This document shows, in pieces, positions 9,350-18,834 of a DNA stretch of 64,000 nt. The stretch lies in assembly GCA_942491465.1 (NCBI GenBank), contig CALOBA010000049.1:91020-155019 (forward strand). The letters run 5' to 3'. Under the pieces are notes generated by a model. The model did not search any database and was not told the origin of the DNA. It saw only the letters and a list, made by a program, of their open reading frames with translations. The translations under genes were made by a program, and so were the position numbers. This DNA is from CALOBA01 sp942491465. GTDB taxonomy: Bacteria > Pseudomonadota > Gammaproteobacteria > Chromatiales > Chromatiaceae. How positions within the stretch are numbered: position 1 is the first letter of the stretch; every line of letters begins with the position of its first letter.

Positions 9350-12300
9350 CTAGGCGGCGCCGAGCCGGGCGCGCAGCTTGTTGCGGGCCAGGCGGCCGGC
9401 CCGGTCGAGGGTGTCGGGCTCCAGCACGTCGGTCAGCTCGGCGACGGCGGCGGTGACCAGGGCCTCGGCGTCCTCCTGCAGGCGGACCTGGCGCGAGAGG
9501 GTGCCCAGGGTACGATGGTGCCGCGCGCCAACGACGCTGAGGTGTTCCAACAGCCGGTCGATGGCGTCGCTGGCGAGCCCATCGACCTCCTCGGCACGGG
9601 TGCGATCGGCCATGATCCGGCACAGCCGGGCCAGGGTCGCGGCCCGGGTCAGGCCGGCGTAGAGCTGATCGTGCGGGGCAGCGTCGGCGAGGATGGCGTG
9701 CGGTTGGGCCAGCAGCACCCGGATTCTGCGGGGCTCGGCGCGCAGGCGCTCCAGCAGGGCCAGATCGTCGTGGTCGTCGGCGATGACGGTCTCGTAGTCC
9801 GGTTGGCCAAGCCGAGCCGGGTCGCGCAGTAGCGTCACCGAGCGACCCTCGCGCTCGGCCAGCGGCAGCAGGTCCAGGGCAATGCCGAGCACATAGGCAT
9901 CGAGCAGGTCGCGCTCGTGGGCGGCGTCCAGCTCCGGGTGCAGCTCGGGCAGGCCGCCGGGGCGATGCCAGTGCTTGTCCAGATGGGGCGTGAAGGTCGG
10001 CGGCGGCGTCTGCGGCGCACGCGCCTCATGGTCGAGGAGGCGATCGACCATGGCCCGGTAGGCGCCGTGATAGCTGCCGGCCTGGGGCGCCGAGACGTTG
10101 GTGTGCCCCAGGGCGCCGGTGGCGAGCTTGCGCAGATCGGCGAAGCGCAGGTTGACCACCGTGGAGATGCACAGCAGCGTGTGCGCCGGGAATTCCGGCT
10201 CCACCACCGGGGTCTCGCCCATGTCGCTGGTGAACAGCCGGTCGAAGTCCGCCGGGTTACCGAAGCGCTCGCGGTTGACGCTGCCGATGGCCCAGAAGCG
10301 GTAGAGCTGGCCGGCATCGGGGCTGGTCAGGGCCAGGTAGGGCGCGGACTGGCGGCCCACCAGGTCGACCACTTCCGCCAGATAGTCGTCGGGCGCGCGC
10401 CCGCGCAGGATCGCCTCGCGACGAATGGCCTCGATCACCGGCAGGCGATAGAGGTCGCCCTGCTCCTGGATGATGCGCTCGCGACACCAGCCCTTGAGCA
10501 TGCGCTCACGAAACAGTGCACTGCCCGAGAACGGCGCGAGCACCTGCCAGCGGTTCGCCTGGCCCTCGTCGCGGAAGCGCGTGATCAGGGCCTTGGTGAG
10601 CGCGGCGTTGACCGCGTCGCCACCGGTGGCCAGGCCCTGGAGCCGGGCCGCCAGATCGTCCCACAAGGCATTCTTGGCCGGGGCATCGGCGAGCACGTAG
10701 CGGCTGCCGTCGCTGCTGCCGCCGTGCTCGGCCTCCATGCGGTTGCGCTCCAGCGCGAGCTGGTCGCGCAGCGCGGCCAGGTCCTCGAAGAAGCGGGTGA
10801 TGACGTCGAGCAGGCGCGCGACATGCTGGTCGAGCAGGGCGTAGACCTGGCGCAGCAGGCCCTCGCGACCCAGGGCCTGGTTCAGCGCGCGGGTGCGGTT
10901 GTAGTGCTCGCGGTAGTCGAGCTGGAAGCGCTTGAAGCGGCGGTCGGCCCAGTCCGGCCAGACCGACTGCGCCAGCACCGCGGCCACGTCGGTGGCGGTC
11001 TCGATGACGCCGGTCTCCGGGTTGTCGAAGGCCTCGTGCAGGTTGCGCTCGATGGTCTTGCGCTTGCGCTCGTCGCCGAGGCCGGCAAGCCGCTCGCGGA
11101 TCAGCCCGCGCAGCTTGTAGAGGAAGTAGCGGACCTGCACCAGGTGCGGACCGCCGTGGACGATGTGGCGCTCCAGATGGTGCTCGCGCCACTCGCCGGC
11201 GCCGAGCAGACCGGCGCCGACGACGCTGGTGTGGAACAGCTCCGCGGCGATGGCCGACAGGGCCTGCTCCACGGCCTCGAAGTCGGTGCGCAGCTGACGC
11301 TCGTAGAGGCCGACATCCTGGGGCAGGGCGTCCTTATCGGTCAGGCTGTCCGCACCGAGGTCTTCGCGGCCCTTGGCCTGACGCAGCGCCGGCGCGCTGT
11401 CCCAGAAGGCCTCGGTCAGGTGCCGCTCCAGGGCATCGAGGAACAGCCGGTATTGCGGCCGGACGCTGACGTTGCCGCGCGGGTCCTCCTCCTCGCGATA
11501 GACGCCCTGCTGGATGCGGCGGAAGAAGGCCACCCGCTCGGCACCGGCGAGCTGCTCCAGGTTGCGGATGTAGGAGGCGCCGACGTCCGGCGGCTCCAGG
11601 CTGGTCTCGCCGCTGTTGACGCGGGCATGGTAGCGCTCCAGCTCCTGACGGTAGGCCTGGTCGAGCCGCAGCCAGTCGTCGTCGAGCAGCGACATGCCGA
11701 AGCGCAGGGCCAGATAGTCGAGGATGCGCGCCTGCGGGTAGACCGCCGCGGACAGGCCGATGCCGGCCAGGCTGTTGTCGGTCTGATCGGCGGCGGCGGC
11801 GAGGCGGGCGCGCACGTCGTTGACGGTCTGCGAGTCGTAGCGACCGCCGATGGGCGTAAACATCAGCGTGTAGGCGGCGCGGGCGGCGAGTTCGCGATAG
11901 GCGTTGAAGTTGTTGCCCAGGTTGCCGCCGCGCTGGCCCTCGTAGTCCATCAGCACCAGGCTCTCGAACGGCGGTGCATCCGGGCGCAGCTGCGCGCCGC
12001 GGACGTACTCCAGCGCCACGTCGCGGGCGCTGCGATCGCGGCAGAACAGCGTCACCGCATGCAGCTCCTTGAGCGCGGCATAGCCGTTGGCACGCACGCC
12101 GGCGACCTGATCGGCGGGCAGCCGTGCGGCCTGGACGACGATATCGGGCAGCAGGAACAGACCGCGGACCTGGGCCGTGATGCCGAGCGCGCGCAGCCGA
12201 TCCGCCAGCACCAGCGCGGTCTGCATGAACATCCCGGAGCCGGTGCCGCCGGCCAGGGAGCCCACCACCAGCACGTTGACGCGGCCATCGAAGCCGGTGC

Positions 12301-12730
12301 GGTTGTCGTGGGTGGCCAGCGCGGCCAAGGCGCTGTCGATGCGCGCGGCGGTCTGCACCCGGCTCAAGGCCTCGTCGAAGGCGAGCCGGGAGAGCATGCG
12401 CACGGCGCCGGCGCCGTCAAGCAGCGTCATCTGCCGGAGTTCGGTGGTCAGCGACTCGTCGTCGACGAACCAGCTGCGCAGGGGCTCGCCGCGGCGCCCC
12501 AAGAGCGTGAACACCGTGTCCGCGGTGCTGGTACGCACGAGCTGGTCGCGCCCCAGGTGGGTCAGGGCGTCGATGTCGTTCTCGTCGGTATCGAAGCCGA
12601 GCACGGCCATACGGTTGCTGGCGGCGGCGCCGGTCTCCGTGGCCATCTCGAAGACGCGATCGGCAATCCAGCAGCCGATCCCGCCGACGCCGACCACCAG
12701 CGTAGGTTTCAGGTGTTGGGTCTCAGCCAT
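9350..12730 (-). CDS. Tubulin/FtsZ-like GTPase-domain protein (Tubulin_2 type)
   Basis: A 1,126-residue cytosolic protein. The N-terminus has a Rossmann-type start (PTLVVGVGGIGCWIADRVFE, residues 9-28) and the tubulin signature loop SLAGGTGSGMF with GGTGSG at 161-166, the nucleotide-binding T4 loop of the FtsZ/tubulin fold. The DTDEND segment near 47-52 would be the T2-T3 region. About 700 further residues are mostly helical and without a family I know. This matches the large tubulin-like families (FtsZl-type) thought to remodel membranes in complex with an adjacent membrane protein. It lies 55 bases downstream of tonB and 10 bases upstream of the two-TM partner. GTP binding is well supported by motif; polymerisation and role are inference. 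Confidence 0.85.
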   Translation of the reverse strand: MAETQHLKPTLVVGVGGIGCWIADRVFEMATETGAAASNRMAVLGFDTDENDIDALTHLGRDQLVRTSTADTVFTLLGRRGEPLRSWFVDDESLTTELRQMTLLDGAGAVRMLSRLAFDEALSRVQTAARIDSALAALATHDNRTGFDGRVNVLVVGSLAGGTGSGMFMQTALVLADRLRALGITAQVRGLFLLPDIVVQAARLPADQVAGVRANGYAALKELHAVTLFCRDRSARDVALEYVRGAQLRPDAPPFESLVLMDYEGQRGGNLGNNFNAYRELAARAAYTLMFTPIGGRYDSQTVNDVRARLAAAADQTDNSLAGIGLSAAVYPQARILDYLALRFGMSLLDDDWLRLDQAYRQELERYHARVNSGETSLEPPDVGASYIRNLEQLAGAERVAFFRRIQQGVYREEEDPRGNVSVRPQYRLFLDALERHLTEAFWDSAPALRQAKGREDLGADSLTDKDALPQDVGLYERQLRTDFEAVEQALSAIAAELFHTSVVGAGLLGAGEWREHHLERHIVHGGPHLVQVRYFLYKLRGLIRERLAGLGDERKRKTIERNLHEAFDNPETGVIETATDVAAVLAQSVWPDWADRRFKRFQLDYREHYNRTRALNQALGREGLLRQVYALLDQHVARLLDVITRFFEDLAALRDQLALERNRMEAEHGGSSDGSRYVLADAPAKNALWDDLAARLQGLATGGDAVNAALTKALITRFRDEGQANRWQVLAPFSGSALFRERMLKGWCRERIIQEQGDLYRLPVIEAIRREAILRGRAPDDYLAEVVDLVGRQSAPYLALTSPDAGQLYRFWAIGSVNRERFGNPADFDRLFTSDMGETPVVEPEFPAHTLLCISTVVNLRFADLRKLATGALGHTNVSAPQAGSYHGAYRAMVDRLLDHEARAPQTPPPTFTPHLDKHWHRPGGLPELHPELDAAHERDLLDAYVLGIALDLLPLAEREGRSVTLLRDPARLGQPDYETVIADDHDDLALLERLRAEPRRIRVLLAQPHAILADAAPHDQLYAGLTRAATLARLCRIMADRTRAEEVDGLASDAIDRLLEHLSVVGARHHRTLGTLSRQVRLQEDAEALVTAAVAELTDVLEPDTLDRAGRLARNKLRARLGAA

Positions 12731-12785
12731 CGTGTTGTCCTCATTGGATAGACGCCGAGGGTCCGCAGCTCATGCCCTGACCCTC

Positions 12786-13762
12786 TTATCTATCCCATCC
12801 GAGCTGGTTGTTGCGTTGAAACTGCCAGGTCCGGGTGATGTCGAGCACATCGGTCTCGGCAGCGATGTCGGGCGGGAACGGGGCAAACGGGGCGGCAAGC
12901 TCGACGATCTGCATGGCCGCCTGGTCGAGCAGCGGCTGACCCGACGAGCGCAGCACGCGCAAGGCCTCCAAACTGCCGTCGGCACGCACGGCCACATGCA
13001 GGATCAGGCTGCCGTAGAGGCCCTGCTCCTTGGCAGCTTCCGGGTAGTTGAGGTTGCCGATGCGCTCCACCTTGCGTCGCCAGCCTTCCATGTAGGTTGC
13101 ATAGCGGAACTCGCGGGTGCTGGCACTGATGGCCCGGCGACGGGCCCGACTGGCGTAGGCACTGCTGGCGGCATTGAGACGGGCGGACAGCGCGGAGATC
13201 TCGGCGTTGCGGCTGGCGAGGATGTCGGCCGCCGAGACGATCGGGTGTACGGGCCGCGACGGCGGCGCATCGAGGCCGGTGCGCGCGCTGAGCGGTGTCG
13301 GCGCGTCCGGCGGCTTCGGTGCCTCGATGGGGGCTCGGGCTCCGGCTCCGGCTCCGGCTCGGGCTCGGGGGCCGGCTCCGGCTCATCGGGCACGATCGGC
13401 AAGGGCTCCGGCACCGGCGCTGCCAGGTCGGCCTCGGCCGGCTCCGGGGCGTCGGTCTGCGCCGCGGGCTCGGGCACATCGGGCAGCGCCATGGTGGTCT
13501 CGCCGGCGCGATCGACCTGCGCGGCCACGGCATCGGGATCGGGACGCTCCGGCGTGATGCCCGGATTGGTGACCAGCAGGACCTCCAGCGCCCGCGGCGG
13601 GCCGGGCGGGGCCGGGTCGGGCAGGCGCAGACCGATGCCGAGGATCAGGGACAGGTGCAGCCCCAGCGCCAGCAATCCCGCCACGGCCAAACGGCGCAGG
13701 GCAAGCCGATCCGAGTCGAACGGAATCTCGATGGAGGATGACGCAACGCCGAGCGTGGTCAT
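12786..13762 (-). pseudogene. tonB: TonB-type energy transducer, frameshifted
   Basis: The N-terminal frame starts at ATG 13762 (MTTLGVASSS), with an inner-membrane anchor (LRRLAVAGLLALGLHLSLIL), then a Pro/Glu linker with a run of E-P repeats. The C-terminal frame carries the TonB domain (NLNYPEAAKEQGLYGSLILH ... VRADGSLEALRVLRSSG). The two frames are joined by a -1 shift in a run of five G on the plus strand (13329-13333); adding one base restores an uninterrupted protein of about 325 residues. Its position after gshB-apbE fits the usual gshB-tonB synteny. It is either a real frameshift mutation or a sequence error in a homopolymer beside repeats. The intact protein would couple the proton-motive force to outer-membrane receptors. 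Confidence 0.75.
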
Positions 13763-13778
13763 GACGTCGACCCCGGGA

Positions 13779-14864
13779 TCAAGGCCCCCCGGGCGCATCA
13801 GCCAGCGGCTGGCTGAGCGCAACATCCAGGTCCTTGTCGAACAGGTCGATGCGCGCACGCATGGCAGGCGTCATGTGGACGGTGCCGGCCTGGTCGATGA
13901 GCAGCACATGCTTAAGGCCCATCGACTTCGCCAGCGCGTGCCAGCCGGAGATGCCGGCGACCAGCAGGGCGCGCGCCGCCACCTGCGCCGACGCCGCGTC
14001 GCCGTCGAGGCTGAGCACAGTGACCGCCCTGATCTCGTCGGCGGGCCAGCCGGTGCGGGGATCGATGATGTCGTGGTAGACACGGCCATCGTGGATGAAG
14101 TTGCGCTGGTAGTCGCCGGCGGTGAACAGCGCCGCCGGGGTGCCGATGTCGATGACGCCGAGCACGCCGGTGCCGTTGGCGCGCGCCACCGGCAGCCGCC
14201 AGGGCCGCCCGGAGCGGCTGCCGATGATCAGAAAGTCACCGCCGGCGTTGAGCTGGGCATTGCGCACGCCGGACTCGCGCAGATGCGCCATGACCCGATC
14301 CATCGCAAAGCCCTTGGCCATGGCGCTGAAGTCGAGCGCCAGGGCCGGGTTCTCGCCCTGGAGCATGATGCCCTCCTGCGCCAGGTCCGCCAGCGTCGGG
14401 GCGGCAGCCACCAGCCGGCGAATGCCGCGCGGCCTCGGCGGGGGGCGGCACTCCGGCGGCTCGTTGTGAAAGCCCCAAACGGCTGCCAGACGACCCGCCG
14501 CCGGATTCACCAGGTTGTTGCTTGATGCCGCAAGCTCGCGCGCCCGCTGAAGCAGCGGCAGCAGCGACGGAGGAGCGGCGAAGGGCTCGCCAGTGGCCAG
14601 CAGTTCGTTGACCCGAATCATCGGGCCCGGTCGCCAGGCGGTCCAGGCCTGCTCGAAGAAGCGCAGGTCACGCTCGGTCTCGTCCGCAAGGCGGATGCCG
14701 TCGTCTTTGGCGAAGCCCACCAGGCTGAGGTCGACGGCGGCCCCGAAGGCGACGAATTGGGTGGTGTAGACCGGCGTCTTGTTGTCGCCGCAACCGGCCG
14801 TCAACAGGGCGCAGAGCAGCGCCACGAGCAGGCCCGACGGATGACGACGGTGGCGCTCAGACAT
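13779..14864 (-). CDS. apbE: FAD:protein FMN transferase (ApbE-like), lipoprotein
   Basis: A 361-residue ApbE-family enzyme, which covalently attaches FMN to Ser/Thr of target flavoproteins such as NqrB/C or RnfD/G. It has a lipoprotein signal with lipobox LLTAGC (Cys25), so it is anchored at the periplasmic face. Diagnostic segments are NPAAGRLAAVWGF, the DFSAMAKGFAMDRV motif, NAGGDF and HDIIDPRTGWPAD, the last two belonging to the FAD/metal site. Its start overlaps the end of gshB by eight bases and it ends 16 bases before tonB. Which flavoprotein it serves is not visible here. Confidence 0.92.
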   Translation of the reverse strand: MSERHRRHPSGLLVALLCALLTAGCGDNKTPVYTTQFVAFGAAVDLSLVGFAKDDGIRLADETERDLRFFEQAWTAWRPGPMIRVNELLATGEPFAAPPSLLPLLQRARELAASSNNLVNPAAGRLAAVWGFHNEPPECRPPPRPRGIRRLVAAAPTLADLAQEGIMLQGENPALALDFSAMAKGFAMDRVMAHLRESGVRNAQLNAGGDFLIIGSRSGRPWRLPVARANGTGVLGVIDIGTPAALFTAGDYQRNFIHDGRVYHDIIDPRTGWPADEIRAVTVLSLDGDAASAQVAARALLVAGISGWHALAKSMGLKHVLLIDQAGTVHMTPAMRARIDLFDKDLDVALSQPLADAPGGP

Positions 14865-15807
14865 CGAGGCGACGCTCGATCGCGGCCATCAGGTCACCGG
14901 CGATGTCGCCGCCGGTGGCGCGATCGATCTCGCGGATGCAGGTCGGGCTGGTGATGTTGACCTCGGTCAGGTAATCGCCGATGACATCGAGCCCCGCGAA
15001 CAGCACGCCGCGCGCGCGTAGCTCGGGGCCGACCTGGCCGGCGATCCAGCGCTCGCGCTCGCCGATCGGTCGCACCTCGGAGCCCGCCCCCGCGGCAAGA
15101 TTCCCCCGCAACTCGCCCTCGGCCGGGATGCGCGCCAGGACCTGCCCCACGGGCTCGCCATCGACGATCAGCACGCGCTTGTCGCCATCGACAATCTCGG
15201 GGAGATAGCGCTGGGCCATGCAGAAGCGGTTGCCGTGATCGGTCAGGGTCTCGATGATGACCGAGGTGTTCGGATCGCCGCGGCGCGTGCGGAAGATGGA
15301 GCGCCCGCCCATGCCGTCGAGGGGCTTCAGCACGATATCCTCCTGCTCGGCCAGAAAGGCCCGCAGGTCCGTGGCCCGGCGCGTGACCAGCAGCGGCGGG
15401 GCGCACTGCGCAAACAAGGCGAGCGCGAGCTTCTCGTTGGTATCGCGAAGGGCGCGGGGGTCGTTGACCACCAGGCAGCCTTGACGCTGGGCCTGCTCCA
15501 GCAGGTAGGTGGCATAGATGTACTCCATGTCGAAGGGCGGGTCCTTGCGCATCAGCAGGGCATCGAGACCGTGCAGCGGCCGGGTCTCCACCGCTCCGAG
15601 CTCGAACCATGCCGATGGATTGTCGTCGACCGCCAACCGGCGCATGTGCCCGTGCACTTCACCACCGCGCAGCAGGAGATCGGCCAGCTCCATGTACCAG
15701 ATCGTCCAGCCGCGGCGCTGTGCAGCCAGCAGCATGGCGAAACTGCTGTCTTTTTTGATGGTGATGGACCCGATCGGATCCATGACAATACCGAGATCAC
15801 GCTTCAT
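14857..15807 (-). CDS. gshB: Glutathione synthetase
   Basis: ATP-grasp ligase that joins gamma-glutamylcysteine and glycine to make glutathione. The start at ATG 15807 gives MKRDLGIVMDPIGSITIKKD, the usual GshB N-terminus (E. coli MIKLGIVMDPI...). Further hallmarks are MRKDPPFDMEYIYATYLLE, VLKPLDGMGGRSIFR (glycine-rich ATP loop), RYLPEIVDGDKRVLIVDG and EVNITSPTCIREIDR. The protein has 316 residues, the normal length. An in-frame extension to 15975 lacks homology and was rejected. It heads the minus-strand run gshB-apbE-tonB and is divergent from pilI-pilJ, the order known from Pseudomonas-type genomes. Confidence 0.97.
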   Translation of the reverse strand: MKRDLGIVMDPIGSITIKKDSSFAMLLAAQRRGWTIWYMELADLLLRGGEVHGHMRRLAVDDNPSAWFELGAVETRPLHGLDALLMRKDPPFDMEYIYATYLLEQAQRQGCLVVNDPRALRDTNEKLALALFAQCAPPLLVTRRATDLRAFLAEQEDIVLKPLDGMGGRSIFRTRRGDPNTSVIIETLTDHGNRFCMAQRYLPEIVDGDKRVLIVDGEPVGQVLARIPAEGELRGNLAAGAGSEVRPIGERERWIAGQVGPELRARGVLFAGLDVIGDYLTEVNITSPTCIREIDRATGGDIAGDLMAAIERRLDV

Positions 15808-16134
15808 GTGGCGAGTGTAACCCAGGCCCCTTCGGGCCACAAACACGGGCCGCCGCGAGACATTTGCGCTGTCGCGATTTTCGGCGGATCGGCGACCTGC
15901 TGCCGCGGTGCCGCGCGGCTGGCGGAGCAGCACGAAAGGGCGCGCGCTGCGGTCAGGAGCGCCGACGGGCACCAAAGCTGCGAATAACTCCTGTCAGCGA
16001 CTGCGCAACCGGCTCGCCGCGCACCGGCGTTGCGTCACCCGGCCGGGGTTGCTATCTTCGCTGAGTTCTTCACCCGCCCTCACCGCGCCTCTTAAGCAGG
16101 CTCGATCTTCTAAGGTTTCGCCCGGTCAACAGCC
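15808..16134. other. Divergent intergenic region between gshB and pilI
   Basis: A 327-base gap separating gshB (minus) and pilI (plus). It should hold both promoters. I find no RNA gene or coding frame, and no promoter match good enough to report. Confidence 0.4.
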
Positions 16135-16767
16135 ATGTTGGAGCACTCAGGCGGGCAAGCTCCCGGCCCGAACGGACTGGAGCTCGTCCAGCTTCTCCAG
16201 CGCATCGGCGAAGGTGCCGATCCTTGGCGTGAACGGCTCTGGCAGACATCGCTGGGATCGGCCGCCTGGCACGGCGTGCTCTTCACCATCGACGGCCACC
16301 GGTTGCTCACGGCGCTCGCCGGCATCATTGAGGTCGTGCACTTCCCGGAGTTCCTCGCCGCGGTGCCCGGTGCGCCGCGCTGGGTGCTCGGGGTGGCGAA
16401 TCATCGCGGCGCCCTGCTCCCGCTGTTCGACCTGCGCAGGCTCCTGCTTGGCACCAGCGCCGTCGAGCCGAGCAGCGGACGGCTGTTGGTGCTGCGCGAC
16501 GGCAATGGCGAATTCGGCCTGCTGGTCGACGAGATCATCGGCATTCGGCGCCTGAGCGGGCATCAGGTCGTCCGCGAGCCGTTGCCCGACACACCCTTCG
16601 CAGACTTGGTTGATACACTTTATCGCGATGGCGACAGCGTGCTGCCGGCGCTTGACCTCAGCGCACTGTCGACCTTGTCGAGCTTTCAAGAGCCCATGTC
16701 CAGCTCGGATCGGCTCGTTGCCGAGGCCGATCCATCCGAGCCACACGAGACCACGCGCAGCCACTGA
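16135..16767 (+). CDS. pilI: CheW-like adaptor PilI of the type IV pilus chemosensory system
   Basis: A 210-residue single CheW-domain protein. The domain runs from GVLFTIDGHRLLTALAGIIE through RWVLGVANHRGALLPLFDLR (the conserved GxxxxRGxxxPxxDL core) to EFGLLVDEIIGIRRL. CheW-type adaptors link the receptor to the CheA-type kinase. Position between gshB and a PilJ-like receptor matches the pilG-H-I-J order next to gshB in Pseudomonas, although no pilG or pilH lies here. The next gene starts nine bases after its stop. A general CheW role is the alternative. Confidence 0.85.
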   Translation: MLEHSGGQAPGPNGLELVQLLQRIGEGADPWRERLWQTSLGSAAWHGVLFTIDGHRLLTALAGIIEVVHFPEFLAAVPGAPRWVLGVANHRGALLPLFDLRRLLLGTSAVEPSSGRLLVLRDGNGEFGLLVDEIIGIRRLSGHQVVREPLPDTPFADLVDTLYRDGDSVLPALDLSALSTLSSFQEPMSSSDRLVAEADPSEPHETTRSH

Positions 16768-16775
16768 GACAGGAT

Positions 16776-18821
16776 ATGCAAAACGAAAGCGCGCCCCAAA
16801 GCGGACGCAAGCGCCTCGATCGCCACCGTTGGCTGGTGCCGGCCATGGCCGTGCTGCTGTTCACCGCCTTGGCCCTGGCCTTTGCGAGCCTGCTCTACAG
16901 CGAGCGTTGGGCAAGGGACAACCATCAGTATCTGCTGCGCCTCAACGAGCAGCAGAACCTGCTGCAGCAGGTCCCCACCGCCGTCGATGAGGCCGTCGCA
17001 GGACGCGAGCCCGCATTCATCCAGCTGCGGATGCTGCGCGATCAGTTCGAGACGCTGCTCGATCAGGTACAGGTCGGCTCCACCCGCGACGGCCTGCCCC
17101 CCGCGCCGATGGAGGCCGCCGGGGCCATCGCCGGGGTCGGTAATGACTGGCAAGCCTTGCGCGACGATATCGATCTGGTGCTCGATTCGGGCGACGACCT
17201 GCTCTGGTTTGCCGACCTTGTGGCAAGCACGTCGGCCAAGCTGCGCGCACTCTACAACGCCAGCGAGGCCGTCGCCGAACTGTTGGCCGACGCCGGCGCC
17301 GCGCAGCAACGGGTGCTGGATGCCAGCCGACAACTGATCCGGCTCCGGGAGATGGAGATCGCCCTCGACGCCGCGCTCGGCGGCGACACCAAGACCATTC
17401 GCGCCGTCCAAGCCAACATGGCCAGTGCCGACGCCGTGGCCGAGACCTTGGCGCGACTGACCCGCGCGGAGGACAGCGCGGGCGACGATAGCGGACTGCG
17501 CTCCGCGCTGACCCAAGTCGAGACGCTCTATCGCGACCTGCGCGCCGACAACGACGCACTCGATGCCCTGATCCCCACCGTGCTGCCCGCGGTGGAAGCG
17601 GCATCACGCGTCCACAAGGCGAGCAACGCGCTGGAACGGTCGGTGGATCAGCTCGCGCTGCTGTTCCGGGAAAAGCCGGGAAGGCTCGAGCTGGCGGGCC
17701 TGACCGTCGGCGTGCCCTCGGCGCTGTTGTTCGCGGGCTTGGCCATCGTCAGCCTGTTGGCGCTGGGTCTGCGCCAACTGATCCATTCCCGGCGACGCGA
17801 GCGGCAGTCGCTGGAGCAGAGCCAGGCCCACCAGGCGGCCATCCGCCGGCTGCTCGACGAGATGGGCAATCTGGCCGACGGGGACCTGACCGTCGAGGCC
17901 ACGGTCACCGACAACCCCACCGGCGCCATCGCCGATTCGATCAACTATGCGGTCGCCGCGCTGCGTGATCTGGTCACCACCATCAACGCGACCTCCGAGA
18001 AGGTCAACGACGCCGCCCAGGACAGCCGCGCGGTCGCGGCCCGCATGGCACGTGCAAGCGTCACCCAAACCGAGCAGATCGAGCACGCCACGGAGTCGAT
18101 CACCCAGATGACCGGCGCCATCGACCAGATCGCGCACACCGCGGTGGAGTCCGCCGAGGTCGCCTCGCGCTCGGTGGAGGTCGCGGGCCGCGGAACACAA
18201 AACGTTCGCGACACCATCGCCGGCATGGACGAGATCCGCGGGCGCATCCAGGAGACCTCGAGGCGCATCAAGCGGCTCGGAGAGAGTTCGCAGGAGATCG
18301 GCGAAATCATCGAGCTGATCGACGACATCGCCGACCGCACCAACATCCTGGCCCTGAATGCGGCCATGCAGGCGGCAATGGCGGGGGAGGCGGGGCGCGG
18401 CTTCGCCGTCGTCGCCGACGAGGTGCAGCGCCTGGCCGAGCGCTCCGGCAACGCCACACGACAGATCGAGTCGCTGGTGCGCGGCATCCAGCAGGACACC
18501 ATCGAGGCCGTGCGCTCCATGGAGACCAGCACCGCCGGCGTCGTCAAGGGTGCCGAGCTGGCCGCCAACGCCGGCAATACCCTGCGCGAGATGGAGACCG
18601 TCTCCGAGTACATCGCCAAGCTGACGCAGGAGATCGCCGACTCCGCCGGCAACGAGTCGGCTCAGGCCGCGGAGGTCAACGACGTGGTGCGCGCCGTCCT
18701 CACCATCACCAAGGAGAACGCCGAATTCAGCCGCTCCACCGCCCTCTCGGTGGAGCTGCTCGCCGAACTCGCCGTGGAGCTTCGCCACTCGGTCGCGGGC
18801 TTCCGCCTGCCGGTGGCCTGA
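16776..18821 (+). CDS. pilJ: PilJ-like methyl-accepting chemotaxis protein
   Basis: A 681-residue transmembrane receptor. TM1 lies at about 17-40 (VPAMAVLLFTALALAFASLL), then a ~270-residue helical periplasmic sensor region, TM2 at about 310-330 (GVPSALLFAGLAIVSLLALG), a HAMP-like segment (LLDEMGNLADGDLTVEATVT) and the cytoplasmic signalling hairpin with DRTNILALNAAMQAAMAGEA and GRGFAVVADEVQRLAERSGN. The hairpin tip has AAMQAAMAGE instead of the usual AAIEAARAGE, as seen in the PilJ group. It probably signals through PilI to a ChpA-type kinase for twitching motility. Confidence 0.88.
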   Translation: MQNESAPQSGRKRLDRHRWLVPAMAVLLFTALALAFASLLYSERWARDNHQYLLRLNEQQNLLQQVPTAVDEAVAGREPAFIQLRMLRDQFETLLDQVQVGSTRDGLPPAPMEAAGAIAGVGNDWQALRDDIDLVLDSGDDLLWFADLVASTSAKLRALYNASEAVAELLADAGAAQQRVLDASRQLIRLREMEIALDAALGGDTKTIRAVQANMASADAVAETLARLTRAEDSAGDDSGLRSALTQVETLYRDLRADNDALDALIPTVLPAVEAASRVHKASNALERSVDQLALLFREKPGRLELAGLTVGVPSALLFAGLAIVSLLALGLRQLIHSRRRERQSLEQSQAHQAAIRRLLDEMGNLADGDLTVEATVTDNPTGAIADSINYAVAALRDLVTTINATSEKVNDAAQDSRAVAARMARASVTQTEQIEHATESITQMTGAIDQIAHTAVESAEVASRSVEVAGRGTQNVRDTIAGMDEIRGRIQETSRRIKRLGESSQEIGEIIELIDDIADRTNILALNAAMQAAMAGEAGRGFAVVADEVQRLAERSGNATRQIESLVRGIQQDTIEAVRSMETSTAGVVKGAELAANAGNTLREMETVSEYIAKLTQEIADSAGNESAQAAEVNDVVRAVLTITKENAEFSRSTALSVELLAELAVELRHSVAGFRLPVA

Positions 18822-18834
18822 GCCTCGGGTACGA

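Noticed and set aside
9917..12751. 944-codon plus-strand open frame opposite the tubulin-like gene
   Set aside because: Low-complexity Gln/Ala/Gly/Val composition typical of antisense frames; the opposite strand has the GGTGSG protein.
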